A stretch of DNA of 12,343 nt from the NCBI GenBank assembly GCA_018262385.1, contig JAGSPQ010000031.1:1-12343 (forward strand). The letters are read 5' to 3'. Shown here in pieces: positions 1 to 6,755 of this stretch (within the stretch, counting starts at the first letter, position 1; each line of letters opens with the position of its first letter). The stretch comes from Myxococcaceae bacterium. GTDB lineage: Bacteria; Myxococcota; Myxococcia; Myxococcales; Myxococcaceae. The notes beneath the pieces were generated by a model, which was given only the letters and a program-made list of their open reading frames with translations, was not told the origin of the DNA and searched no databases. Position numbers and translations under genes: made by a program.

Positions 1-36
1 GTCGCGATGTACCTGCTGGTCGAGAAGCTGGTGTGA
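1..36 (+). CDS. C-terminal end of an unknown upstream gene (partial)
   Basis: The first 36 bases read in frame 1 as eleven residues (VAMYLLVEKLV) and then TGA. The stop lies only 3 bases from the end of the convergent kinase gene, which is normal packing for this kind of genome. The residues are hydrophobic/helical and too few to assign a function. It could also be a chance open stretch, since no start codon is inside the window. Confidence 0.45.
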   Translation, partial: VAMYLLVEKLV

Positions 37-39
37 CGC

Positions 40-1104
40 TCAGGGCAGCTTGAGCTTCAAGGTGGCGTTCACCCACGGCCACCACTGCGCATGGGTGGCC
101 GCGGCGGTCGCGCCCGCGCCGATCAGCGCGGCCATCACCCACCGCCAGCGGCGCGGCGGAGGCGGCGGGTTCTCGAACACCCGCATGATCGTCATCTCGG
201 TCTGCGACAGCCGGCCCAGCGCCTCGCTCTCGGTGATCTTCCCCCGGTGGCGCAGGAAGGCCATCAGCAGCGAGTGCTCGGACATCGTCAGGTGCTTCGA
301 CACCCAGCTGTCGAGCGCGCGCCGCATCTCGGAGATGTCGAAGTACCGCTTGTCGGGCTTGAGCTGCATCGCCCGGGTCACGATCGCCCGCAGCTCGGCC
401 GGCGCATTCGGAGCGGCCTTCTTCAGCTTCTCGAGCTTGCCCTGGGCGATCTTCGCGAACACCTCGCCCGCGGTGGGGCCGGTGAAGGCCCGCTTGCCGC
501 TCAGGCTCTCGTAGAGCAGCACGCCCAGCGAGTAGAGATCGCTGCGCGCGTCGACCTCGCCGCCGGTGCACTGCTCGGGCGACATGTACGCCGGGGTGCC
601 CACCGCGGTGCCGGTGCGGGTCAGCTTGTCGAGGCCCTCGTCCTTGGCGATGCCGAAGTCCATCAGCTTCACTTCGCCGGCCTTGGTGATCATCACGTTC
701 GACGGCTTGAGATCGCGGTGGATGATCCGGGCGAAGTGGGCGTGCTCGAGCGCGGCGGCGATCTGGGCGGCGATCACCGCGGCCACCTCGGGAGGCAGCG
801 CTCCCTCGCGCAGCAGATCGCCGAGGGTGGGCCCGTCGACCAGCTCCATCACCATGTAGAGCGCGTCGCCCTTCTCGATCAGGTCGTAGAGGGTGACGAT
901 GTTCTGGTGGCGAAAGGCGCCCAGCGCGAGCGCCTCGCGGCGGAACCGGGACAGCGCTTCCTTGTCCTTCGACGCCTCGGCCGGCAATTCCTTGATCGCC
1001 ACCTCGCGCTGCAGCGGCTCGTGCACCGCGCGATAGACGGTCGCCATCCCGCCCTTGCCGAGCTCGCCCAGGATCCGGCACTCGCCCACCTTTCGAGGCT
1101 TCAC
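40..1104 (-). CDS. Membrane-anchored Ser/Thr protein kinase (Hanks/PknB type)
   Basis: Transfers phosphate from ATP to Ser/Thr of partner proteins. With the GTG start at 1104 the protein has 354 residues. The kinase domain fills about residues 9-270: Gly-rich loop GKGGMATVY (16-24), ATP-binding Lys38 in VAIKEL, catalytic loop HRDLKPSN (129-136, Asp131), DFG (149-151), and [10 protein letters not shown] as the APE-like motif. A 50-residue linker, a Pro run and one membrane segment (about 323-341) follow, with only some 13 residues after it, so there is no outside sensor domain and the kinase is held on the inner face of the membrane. The start is chosen because GGAGG at 1117-1113 sits 8 bases before GTG, and this GTG overlaps the stop of the methyltransferase upstream (GTGA). 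An in-frame TTG at 1119 would add five residues but would contain the ribosome site. All catalytic residues are present, so it should be active. The substrate is unknown. Confidence 0.95.
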   Translation of the reverse strand: MKPRKVGECRILGELGKGGMATVYRAVHEPLQREVAIKELPAEASKDKEALSRFRREALALGAFRHQNIVTLYDLIEKGDALYMVMELVDGPTLGDLLREGALPPEVAAVIAAQIAAALEHAHFARIIHRDLKPSNVMITKAGEVKLMDFGIAKDEGLDKLTRTGTAVGTPAYMSPEQCTGGEVDARSDLYSLGVLLYESLSGKRAFTGPTAGEVFAKIAQGKLEKLKKAAPNAPAELRAIVTRAMQLKPDKRYFDISEMRRALDSWVSKHLTMSEHSLLMAFLRHRGKITESEALGRLSQTEMTIMRVFENPPPPPRRWRWVMAALIGAGATAAATHAQWWPWVNATLKLKLP

Positions 1105-2018
1105 TTTTGAAACCTCCAACAGCGGTGCACGGCGCGGCGAAAGTCTTCGGGCATCGACTTCGGGGTCAGCTCTTCATCCACCTTGAGGCCTTCATCCAAC
1201 TCGAACCCGAGGAAGTTGGTCGAGAAATACATCGTGCCCCCCGGGGCCAGCAGCCCGCCGACCTGCTGGATCAGGTGGGGGTGATCGCGCTGGACGTCCC
1301 ACGTCCGGTCCATCTTCTTCGAGGACGAGAACGACGGCGGGTCGACGATCGCCAGATCGTACGGCCCGCGCGCGGTCTGCAGCCACTGCAGCACGTCGGC
1401 GCGGATCACCTGGTGCTGCTTGCCGGCCGGGAAGCCGTTGAGCTGCAGGTTGCGTTCGGCCCAGTCGCCGTAGGTGTTCGAGAGGTCGACGCTGGTGGTT
1501 TCCTTCGCGCCGCCCGCCGCGGCGTAGACGGTGAAGCTGCCGGTGTAGGCGAAGAGGTTGAGCACCCGCTTGCCGGCCGACTCCGAGCGGACCCGGGCGC
1601 GGGTGTTGCGGTGATCGAGGAACAGCCCGGTGTCGAGGTAGTCGGAGAGGTTGACCTCGAACTTGAGCCCGTTCTCCTGGACGACGAACGTCGCCTGCTC
1701 GGCCGCCAGCTTTCCGTACTGGGCGCGGCCCCACGGCAGCCGCTCGTGGGTCTTGGTGAAGATCCGCTCTCCGGGGACCTGGAGCACCTTCTCCACCGCG
1801 GCCACCACCTCCGAGCGCTGCGTGGCCGCGGTGCCGTCGCGCACCGCGCTGCGCCGCGGGTACTCCATCACGTGCACCCGGCCGAGGTACCAGTCGATCG
1901 CGAACGGGTAGTCCGGCATGTCGAGGTCGTAGATCCGGAACGCCTCCAGCCCGCGCCGCCGCGCCCACTTCGTCCAGTGGCGGGCGTTCTTCGCCAGTCG
2001 GTTCTCGAACGCGGACAT
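1101..2018 (-). CDS. RlmK-like 23S rRNA methyltransferase (stand-alone)
   Basis: Class I SAM-dependent methyltransferase of 305 residues. It matches, as I remember that family, the C-terminal RlmK half of E. coli RlmKL, which makes m7G2069 in 23S rRNA. Shared features: N-terminal ENRLAKNARHWTKWARR (5-21), NLSDYLDTGLFLDHR (123-137), SAM motif I NLFAYTGSFTVYAAAGGA (154-171), acidic SVDLS (176-180), DPPSFSSSK (226-234), WDVQRDH (240-246), and an end with DFRRAVHRCW. The THUMP/RlmL half is absent, and there is no PUA domain as in RlmI, so this is a stand-alone version. ATG at 2018 has AGGAAG five bases upstream. Its TGA overlaps the GTG of the kinase gene, so the two are co-translated. The exact rRNA base is inferred from similarity; a related RNA target remains possible. 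Confidence 0.88.
   Translation of the reverse strand: MSAFENRLAKNARHWTKWARRRGLEAFRIYDLDMPDYPFAIDWYLGRVHVMEYPRRSAVRDGTAATQRSEVVAAVEKVLQVPGERIFTKTHERLPWGRAQYGKLAAEQATFVVQENGLKFEVNLSDYLDTGLFLDHRNTRARVRSESAGKRVLNLFAYTGSFTVYAAAGGAKETTSVDLSNTYGDWAERNLQLNGFPAGKQHQVIRADVLQWLQTARGPYDLAIVDPPSFSSSKKMDRTWDVQRDHPHLIQQVGGLLAPGGTMYFSTNFLGFELDEGLKVDEELTPKSMPEDFRRAVHRCWRFQK
1113..1117 (-). promoter_or_regulatory. Ribosome binding site that sets the kinase start
   Basis: The minus strand reads GGAGG here, 8 bases before GTG at 1104. It lies inside the end of the methyltransferase gene. This favours GTG 1104 over TTG 1119 as the kinase start and supports translational coupling. Confidence 0.8.
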
Positions 2019-2050
2019 CCGTTCTTCCTACCCTGCAACTGCCCCTTGCG

Positions 2051-2067
2051 CTGCGCTTCAAGCGCAG
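2051..2067. promoter_or_regulatory. Perfect 8-bp palindrome in a divergent intergenic gap
   Basis: CTGCGCTT-C-AAGCGCAG has perfect 8-base arms around one base. It sits in the 109-base gap between the methyltransferase (minus) and the small unknown gene (plus). Its place and symmetry suit an operator for a dimeric regulator of one or both genes. The one-base centre makes a tight RNA hairpin unlikely. A 9-base direct repeat (CCTGCAACT, 2032-2040 and 2105-2113) flanks it. The role is inferred. Confidence 0.4.
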
Positions 2068-2127
2068 GTGCGCTGAAAACGGACGCGGGGCGCGGGGTCA
2101 ACCGCCTGCAACTCGGGCCTTCGGCGG

Positions 2128-2652
2128 GTGGATCGGATCCTGCTCGATCCGCAAGCCATGACGTCGGTTGTCGGAGAAGCGGCCATCCGCCGCGTCGCGA
2201 AAGAGGCCCGAAAGGAGCGCCTCAGCCGGATCGTCCCCGACGACGCCAGCCACGATTCGCACGAGCATGCGGCGTACAAGCCGGGCGCCGCGGCGGGCGG
2301 GAAGGGAGTCCTCGCGGCGCTGGCCCAGGTCGGGATGCGGCTGTCGCAGGTGCAGCGCACCGCGATCGCCCGGCTGCTGCGGCTTCATCCGGAGATGTCG
2401 GCGCACCCCTTCACCCCCAGCACCGCGGTCGAGCACCTGATCACCCACGGGGTGCAGTTCGCCGACGCGCAGCTCGCGCTCGTCTCGGACGAATGCACCG
2501 TCAGCGGGTTCCGGCGCATCCAGTCTGGGTTCGACGATTGCCGGACGACGGCGTCGCACGTTGCGTACAAGCCGCGCACCCAGACGGTGCTCGCCGCGCC
2601 GGAGCCCGGGTTCTTCGCCTGGCTGCGCCGGCTGTGGGCGGCGATCTTCTAG
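2128..2652 (+). CDS. Hypothetical protein with twin HxAYKP motifs
   Basis: I do not recognise this 174-residue protein. It has no signal peptide. Residues 1-36 are charged and likely helical. A first motif HAAYKP lies at 47-52 after a DD/His-rich stretch. A central helical part (60-130) follows, then a second copy HVAYKP at 144-149, also a few residues after a DD pair, and a hydrophobic aromatic end (FFAWLRRLWAAIF). The twin motifs suggest two equivalent short linear sites around a central domain. GC-rich third positions support it being real. GTG at 2128 is the longest start; ATG at 2158 (residue 11) is possible, and neither has a strong ribosome site. It is divergent from the methyltransferase and 62 bases before the secreted repeat protein. 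Confidence 0.7.
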   Translation: MDRILLDPQAMTSVVGEAAIRRVAKEARKERLSRIVPDDASHDSHEHAAYKPGAAAGGKGVLAALAQVGMRLSQVQRTAIARLLRLHPEMSAHPFTPSTAVEHLITHGVQFADAQLALVSDECTVSGFRRIQSGFDDCRTTASHVAYKPRTQTVLAAPEPGFFAWLRRLWAAIF

Positions 2653-2691
2653 CGGCCCCCTTTCTTCGCCCGGGGGTAGATCCGCGGGCAG

Positions 2692-2711
2692 GGTGGTTCG
2701 TTTGAGCCACC
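2692..2711 (+). promoter_or_regulatory. Hairpin directly before the start of the secreted repeat protein
   Basis: GGTGGTTC (2692-2699) pairs with GAGCCACC (2704-2711) across a four-base loop, giving an eight-pair stem with one G-U. It ends three bases before the ATG at 2715. No clear Shine-Dalgarno sequence lies in the usual place, so the stem fills the ribosome landing area. It may control translation; this is inferred from sequence alone. Confidence 0.35.
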
Positions 2712-2714
2712 ACC

Positions 2715-4130
2715 ATGAAATTCGCCCTCGGACTCGCCGCCACGCTGGCCCTCGCCGGTGCCCCCCTGTCGCAGAAGCGCCCGGTCGAGCCGCCGCCGGT
2801 CGAGAAGCCGGCGAATCCGTCGAAGCTGTACACGACCTACTTCTACACGGCGGGGGAGGCGGTCGTTCACGGCTACGCGCCCGAGACGAAGGTGCGGATC
2901 GTCTCGCTGGAGAAGCCCGGCACCATCTTCGAGGGCACGATCGGCGTGGGCGAGACGAAGACGGTGCAGACCGGCCGCGGCGTCTTCGGCTTCCTCTCCG
3001 ACAAGAAGGCCTCGATCCTGGTCGGCACCCCGTCGAGCTGCGCGGTGGTCGGCTACTTCCTCAAGGACGAAGAAGGCTCGTTCCGCTCGAACCGGTTCTT
3101 CGCGCAGCTGCCCTCGGCGGTCGCCGGCAGCGGTGACGAGCGGCTGATCGTCTGGGCGTACGAGGCGGCCACGGTCGAGATCCGGATCCGCAAGACGGAG
3201 AAGCTGATCAAGCAGGCCGAGCTGAAGGCCGGCGGCTACCTCGAGCTGAACGCGGCGACCCTCGCGGGCCTCGGCAGCCAGGTGCTGGAGATCAAGTCGA
3301 CCGGCGCGAAGGTCGCCGCGCAGGTCTATTACGACGAAGGGTTCATCGTCCCCGCTTCCAACGGCCGCGGCTCGGGCAAGGACTTCTTCGTCTACGCCGG
3401 CGCGATCACCAACGGCGTCAACGACGTGAACGTCATCTCCCAGATGCTCGACGCGAAGGTGAAGCTGACCGACATCGACAGCGGGAAGGTGATCTTCGAG
3501 GGCGTGGTGAAGAAGGGCGGCATCCACTCCGAGACGCTGAGCAAGAAGCACGTGCGCGTGCAGTCGGACGTGCCGGTCGAGGTGGTGGTCGCCGGGTTCA
3601 AGCACTACCAGGGCGGCTACGCCGAGCATCACTTCGGCACCGGGCTCGAGGGCGGGGGGATCGAGAACGACTTCCTCGTCACCACCTCGGGCGAGCTGTG
3701 GCTGTTCTCGTACTTCGCCGAGAACCCGGTCACCGTCACCAATGCGCAGACTGGAGAGCAGATCTTCACCGGCTCGCTGAAGGCGGGCGCGGTGCGCGGG
3801 CTGACTCCGGGGTTCGGCCTCTTCAGCGTCAAGGCGCAGAAGGGGCTGAGCGTGATGGGCGGCGCCAGCTCGTGTGGGGCGGACTACTCGCCGGCCGCGG
3901 GGATGTTCGCGGTGGACGACGCGATGTACGAGGTGATCGCGCAGGTGGCGGTCGAGCGGATCGAAGCGGCGCGGAAGAACGGCATCGTCCTCACCCCCGC
4001 CGCCGCGGCCGCCGCCCCGCTGAGCCAGCAGGAGTGGTCGAAGCACGGCCAGAAGGTGAAGGACCGCGGGTACCAGGGGATGTCGCTCGATGAAGCGAAC
4101 GAGCGGCAGGCCGAGATCCAGAAGCAGTGA
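2715..4130 (+). CDS. Secreted protein of four beta-rich repeats
   Basis: This 471-residue exported protein has a Sec signal peptide (MKFALGLAATLALAGA, cleavage near 16-20) and a short Pro-rich linker to about 35. Four similar units follow, at about 37-115, 142-206, 222-298 and 317-390. Each has an entry strand, a V-x-V strand, a Gly turn (IFEGTIGVGE 71-80, AELKAGG 168-174, IFEGVVKKGG 260-269, IFTGSLKAGA 350-359) and a closing V-rich strand. The only two cysteines, Cys109 and Cys387, both lie in SSC at the end of the first and last units, so a disulfide could close a ring. The tail (396-471) has an Ala run and charged helices. I do not recognise a named family; some resemblance to bacterial surface-binding beta-repeat proteins is only an impression. 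It ends with TGATAA and precedes the GH44 gene, so a shared outside role is possible. Confidence 0.85.
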   Translation: MKFALGLAATLALAGAPLSQKRPVEPPPVEKPANPSKLYTTYFYTAGEAVVHGYAPETKVRIVSLEKPGTIFEGTIGVGETKTVQTGRGVFGFLSDKKASILVGTPSSCAVVGYFLKDEEGSFRSNRFFAQLPSAVAGSGDERLIVWAYEAATVEIRIRKTEKLIKQAELKAGGYLELNAATLAGLGSQVLEIKSTGAKVAAQVYYDEGFIVPASNGRGSGKDFFVYAGAITNGVNDVNVISQMLDAKVKLTDIDSGKVIFEGVVKKGGIHSETLSKKHVRVQSDVPVEVVVAGFKHYQGGYAEHHFGTGLEGGGIENDFLVTTSGELWLFSYFAENPVTVTNAQTGEQIFTGSLKAGAVRGLTPGFGLFSVKAQKGLSVMGGASSCGADYSPAAGMFAVDDAMYEVIAQVAVERIEAARKNGIVLTPAAAAAAPLSQQEWSKHGQKVKDRGYQGMSLDEANERQAEIQKQ

Positions 4131-4206
4131 TAATCGGACCTATCTGTCCTTTGAGTGTGGGGGAAAGCTCACCCTTCCCAAGGTGAAGGTCACGCGGGAT
4201 CTTCAG

Positions 4207-4236
4207 CCCGGTTTTCGAGGGGCAAGCTCGGCCGGG
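4207..4236 (+). promoter_or_regulatory. Leader hairpin before the GH44 gene
   Basis: CCCGG (4207-4211) pairs with CCGGG (4232-4236). Inside it CGAG (4216-4219) pairs with CTCG (4227-4230), separated by a TTTT bulge on one side and one G on the other. The weak ribosome site GGGA (4234-4237) overlaps the 3' arm, 8 bases before ATG 4246. No T tract follows, so it is not a typical terminator. It may mask the ribosome site. The remaining bases of this 115-base gap show no clear promoter. Confidence 0.3.
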
Positions 4237-4245
4237 ACTGATCAA

Positions 4246-6180
4246 ATGAAGACGTCGTACGTGTGGTGGGTGGTGGCGCTGGCCCTGGTGGGCTGTAACG
4301 GGACGGCAGGCGACCTGGTGGTGGGGGTCGGCGGTGGAGAAGGTGGCGGCGGCGCAGCGACCGGGACTGGCGGCGGTGCAGCGACCGGAACCGGCGGCGG
4401 TGCAGCGACCGGAACCGGCGGCGGCGCGGCAGGCGGCACTGGCGGCGCGATCGGAACTGGCGGCGGAGCAGCGACTGGAACCGGCGGCGGAGCAGCGACT
4501 GGAACTGGCGGCGGCGCAGCGACTGGAACCGGCGGCGGCGCAGCGGCTGGAACTGGCGGCGGCGCAGCGGCTGGAACTGGCGGCGGCGCAGCGACTGGAA
4601 CCGGCGGCGGCACCGGCGGCGGCACGGCAGGCGGAGCGGGCGGCGGCGGAGCAGTCGTCCCCGGCCTCCCGATCACTCCCGGCAATCCAGGCCCCGCCGA
4701 CGTCCGACTCGACGTGCGCTCGGATCAGGCGGTGCGTGCGATCTCCCCGCTGATCTACGGCACCAACGGCGCGCCGAACGTCGCCCAGAACCGCTTCGGC
4801 GTCCTCCGGCTCGGCGGCAACCGCCTCACCGCGTACAACTGGGAGAACAACGCCTCGAACGCGGGCAGCGACTACAACCACCAGAACGACGGCTTCCTCT
4901 CGACCAGCAACACCCCCGGCGATCCGGTCACCGCGCTGATCACCCAGGCCACTTCGATCAACGTCCCGGCGCTGATCACGATCCCGATCATCGACTACGT
5001 CGCGGCCGACAAGAACGGCGGCGGCGACGTGCGCAGTTCCCCCAACTACCTCACCACCCGCTTCAAGCAGAACCGGGCGCTCAAGGGCGCGCCGCTATCC
5101 GCCGCTCCGGACGTGACCGACGGCTTCGTGAATCAGGACGAGTTCGTCTCGTGGATCAAGACCACCCAGCCGACCGCGAAGGTCCTCTTCTCGCTCGACA
5201 ACGAGCCGGACCTCTGGAGCAGCACCCACCCCGCGATCCACCCGATCCCGGTGGGCTACGACGAGCTGGTCGCCCGCAACATCTCCTACGCGAAGATGGT
5301 GAAGAGCGTCTGGCCCGGCGCAGAAGTCTGCGGCTTCGTCAGCTACGGGTGGAATGGCTACACCTGGCTGCAGGGCGCGCCCGACCAGGGCACCAAGGGC
5401 GACTTCACCAACTACTACCTGGACAAGATGAAGGCCGCCGAGCTCGCCGAGGGCAAGCGGCTGATCGACTACCTCGATCTCCACTGGTACCCAGAGGCGC
5501 AGGGCGGGGGCGTGCGCGTCATCGAGGCCTCCACCGCCGCCGCGGTGGTCACCGCGCGGGTCCAGGCCGCCCGTTCGCTCTGGGACGCCAGCTACACCGA
5601 GAGCAGCTGGATCACCCAGACGCTCGGCCAGCCGATCAACCTGATCCGCCGGATGAGGGACAAGATCGCCGCCCACTATCCGGGGACCAAGCTCGCCTTC
5701 ACCGAGTGGAACTACGGGGCCGGCGGTCACATCAGCGCCGCGGTCGCCACCGCCGACGTGCTCGGGATCTTCGGTCGCGAGGGCGTCGAGCTGGCCAACT
5801 TCTGGGAGCTCACCAACAACGAGACGTTTGCCTACGCCGCGTTCCGCGCGTTTCGGAACTACGACGGAGCGGGCGCCCAGTTCGGCGACACCTCGATCTC
5901 CGCCGTCAGCAGTGACCCGGCCACCGCCAGCATCTACGCCAGCACCGACGCGGCGAGCTCCTCGCGGGTGGTGCTGATCGCGATCAACAAGAGCACGAGC
6001 GCGAAGACCGCCGGCGTCACCGTGGCGCACCCGACCGCGTTCACCCGGCTGAAGGTCTTCACCCTGGCTGGCACCACCGCCCAGGTGGTGGCGGCGCCCG
6101 ACGTGACCGCGGCGGCGACCAACGCCTTCCACCTCACCCTCCCGCCGCTCTCGGTGCAGGTGCTGGTGCCGGCACCCTGA
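4246..6180 (+). CDS. GH44 family glycoside hydrolase lipoprotein (endoglucanase/xyloglucanase type)
   Basis: Cuts beta-1,4-glucans such as cellulose derivatives or xyloglucan, as GH44 enzymes do; the exact substrate cannot be read here. The protein has 644 residues. The signal ends in a lipobox LVGC (Cys17), so it should be lipid-anchored on the envelope. Residues 34-119 are an octapeptide-repeat linker (GGGAATGT). The catalytic domain starts near 150. GH44 marks are SPLIYGTNGAPN, RLGGNRLTAYNWENNASNAG, FSLDNEPDLW with acid/base Glu320, LDLHWYPEA, and FTEWNYGAGGH with nucleophile Glu487. A C-terminal beta region (about 560-644) follows, as in the family. I chose ATG 4246 because it begins the lipoprotein signal; the frame is open back to 4090, but that part overlaps the previous gene. 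It ends 23 bases from the convergent CBS gene. All catalytic residues are present, so activity is expected. It probably acts at the cell surface on plant or biofilm glucans. Confidence 0.95.
   Translation: MKTSYVWWVVALALVGCNGTAGDLVVGVGGGEGGGGAATGTGGGAATGTGGGAATGTGGGAAGGTGGAIGTGGGAATGTGGGAATGTGGGAATGTGGGAAAGTGGGAAAGTGGGAATGTGGGTGGGTAGGAGGGGAVVPGLPITPGNPGPADVRLDVRSDQAVRAISPLIYGTNGAPNVAQNRFGVLRLGGNRLTAYNWENNASNAGSDYNHQNDGFLSTSNTPGDPVTALITQATSINVPALITIPIIDYVAADKNGGGDVRSSPNYLTTRFKQNRALKGAPLSAAPDVTDGFVNQDEFVSWIKTTQPTAKVLFSLDNEPDLWSSTHPAIHPIPVGYDELVARNISYAKMVKSVWPGAEVCGFVSYGWNGYTWLQGAPDQGTKGDFTNYYLDKMKAAELAEGKRLIDYLDLHWYPEAQGGGVRVIEASTAAAVVTARVQAARSLWDASYTESSWITQTLGQPINLIRRMRDKIAAHYPGTKLAFTEWNYGAGGHISAAVATADVLGIFGREGVELANFWELTNNETFAYAAFRAFRNYDGAGAQFGDTSISAVSSDPATASIYASTDAASSSRVVLIAINKSTSAKTAGVTVAHPTAFTRLKVFTLAGTTAQVVAAPDVTAAATNAFHLTLPPLSVQVLVPAP
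4345..4602 (+). repeat. 24-base tandem repeat encoding the GGGAATGT linker
   Basis: Ten full 24-base units and one shortened 18-base unit (4441-4458, GGAIGT) lie in frame, followed by irregular GGGT/AGG repeats to about 4650. Units differ by single bases, mostly third positions, plus Thr to Ala or Gly at the sixth residue. Because the unit is a multiple of three, copy changes by slippage keep the frame and only alter linker length between the lipid anchor and the enzyme. Confidence 0.93.
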
Positions 6181-6203
6181 CCCCCGCAACGCAGCAGGCG
6201 AGG

Positions 6204-6716
6204 TCAGGCCCCGCGGGCCACCCAGCGGGTGATGTCGAACGTGGTGACCATGCCCACCAGCTGCGCGTTCTCGTCGACCACCGGGACGCGGTGGATGCGA
6301 CGCTTGACCATCAGCTCCGAGGTCTCGCTGATGGTGGCGGTCGGCAACACCACGAGCGGGTTGGAGGTCATCACGTCGGCGACGGTGCTGGTGGCGAAGT
6401 TGCGGCCGTCGAAGAGCTCGCCGTGCTCGGAGACTCTGCTCCCGGCGACCTTCTGCCAGTGCACGCGGCCCTTGCCCGTGGATGAGACCTCGGTGCGATC
6501 GCAGGTACAGATCACGTCGTAGTCGTCGAAGATGAGGTCAGACTTGGAGACGATGCCGACGGGTCGGCCGGTCTCGTCGACCACCGGCGCGCCGCCGATG
6601 TTCTCGTCTGCCAGCAGGCGGATCAGCGCGCACAGGGGCAGCCTGGGGGTGACGCTGATCACCCGGCTGCTCATGATCGTCGAGATGAGGGGCATGAAGG
6701 CCCAGCTGACCATCAT
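6204..6716 (-). CDS. Two-CBS-domain protein
   Basis: A 170-residue cytoplasmic protein with a CBS pair, the module that usually binds adenosine nucleotides and senses energy state. CBS1 is about residues 12-64 (IMSSRVISVTP, GGAPVVDETGRPVGIVSKSDL) and CBS2 about 112-166 (VADVMTSNPLVV, HRVPVVDENAQLVGMVTTFDI). A linker of some 45 residues between them carries ICTCD (69-73) and is longer than in compact pairs. There is no attached enzyme or transporter domain, so it likely acts through a partner or as a sensor. ATG 6716 is followed at once by another ATG; a third in-frame ATG at 6695 (MPLISTIMSS) starts right at the domain. No start has a good ribosome site. It lies 39 bases after the C39 gene on the same strand and may be read through from it. 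Confidence 0.88.
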   Translation of the reverse strand: MMVSWAFMPLISTIMSSRVISVTPRLPLCALIRLLADENIGGAPVVDETGRPVGIVSKSDLIFDDYDVICTCDRTEVSSTGKGRVHWQKVAGSRVSEHGELFDGRNFATSTVADVMTSNPLVVLPTATISETSELMVKRRIHRVPVVDENAQLVGMVTTFDITRWVARGA

Positions 6717-6755
6717 TCGCTCACAGGGCGCTACCGACCGGAGCGCGCTGAAGAG

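Noticed and set aside
2656..2676. CCCCC/GGGGG pairing after the small unknown gene as a terminator
   Set aside because: The loop is eleven bases long and there is no T tract; too weak to call.
2649..4046. Long open frame on the minus strand opposite the secreted repeat protein
   Set aside because: Arg/Glu/His-rich shadow of a GC-rich gene; the plus-strand protein has a signal peptide and internal repeats.
4242..4685. Pro/Val/Ala-repeat open frame opposite the Gly linker
   Set aside because: It is only the reverse reading of the 24-base repeats, with no independent start signal.
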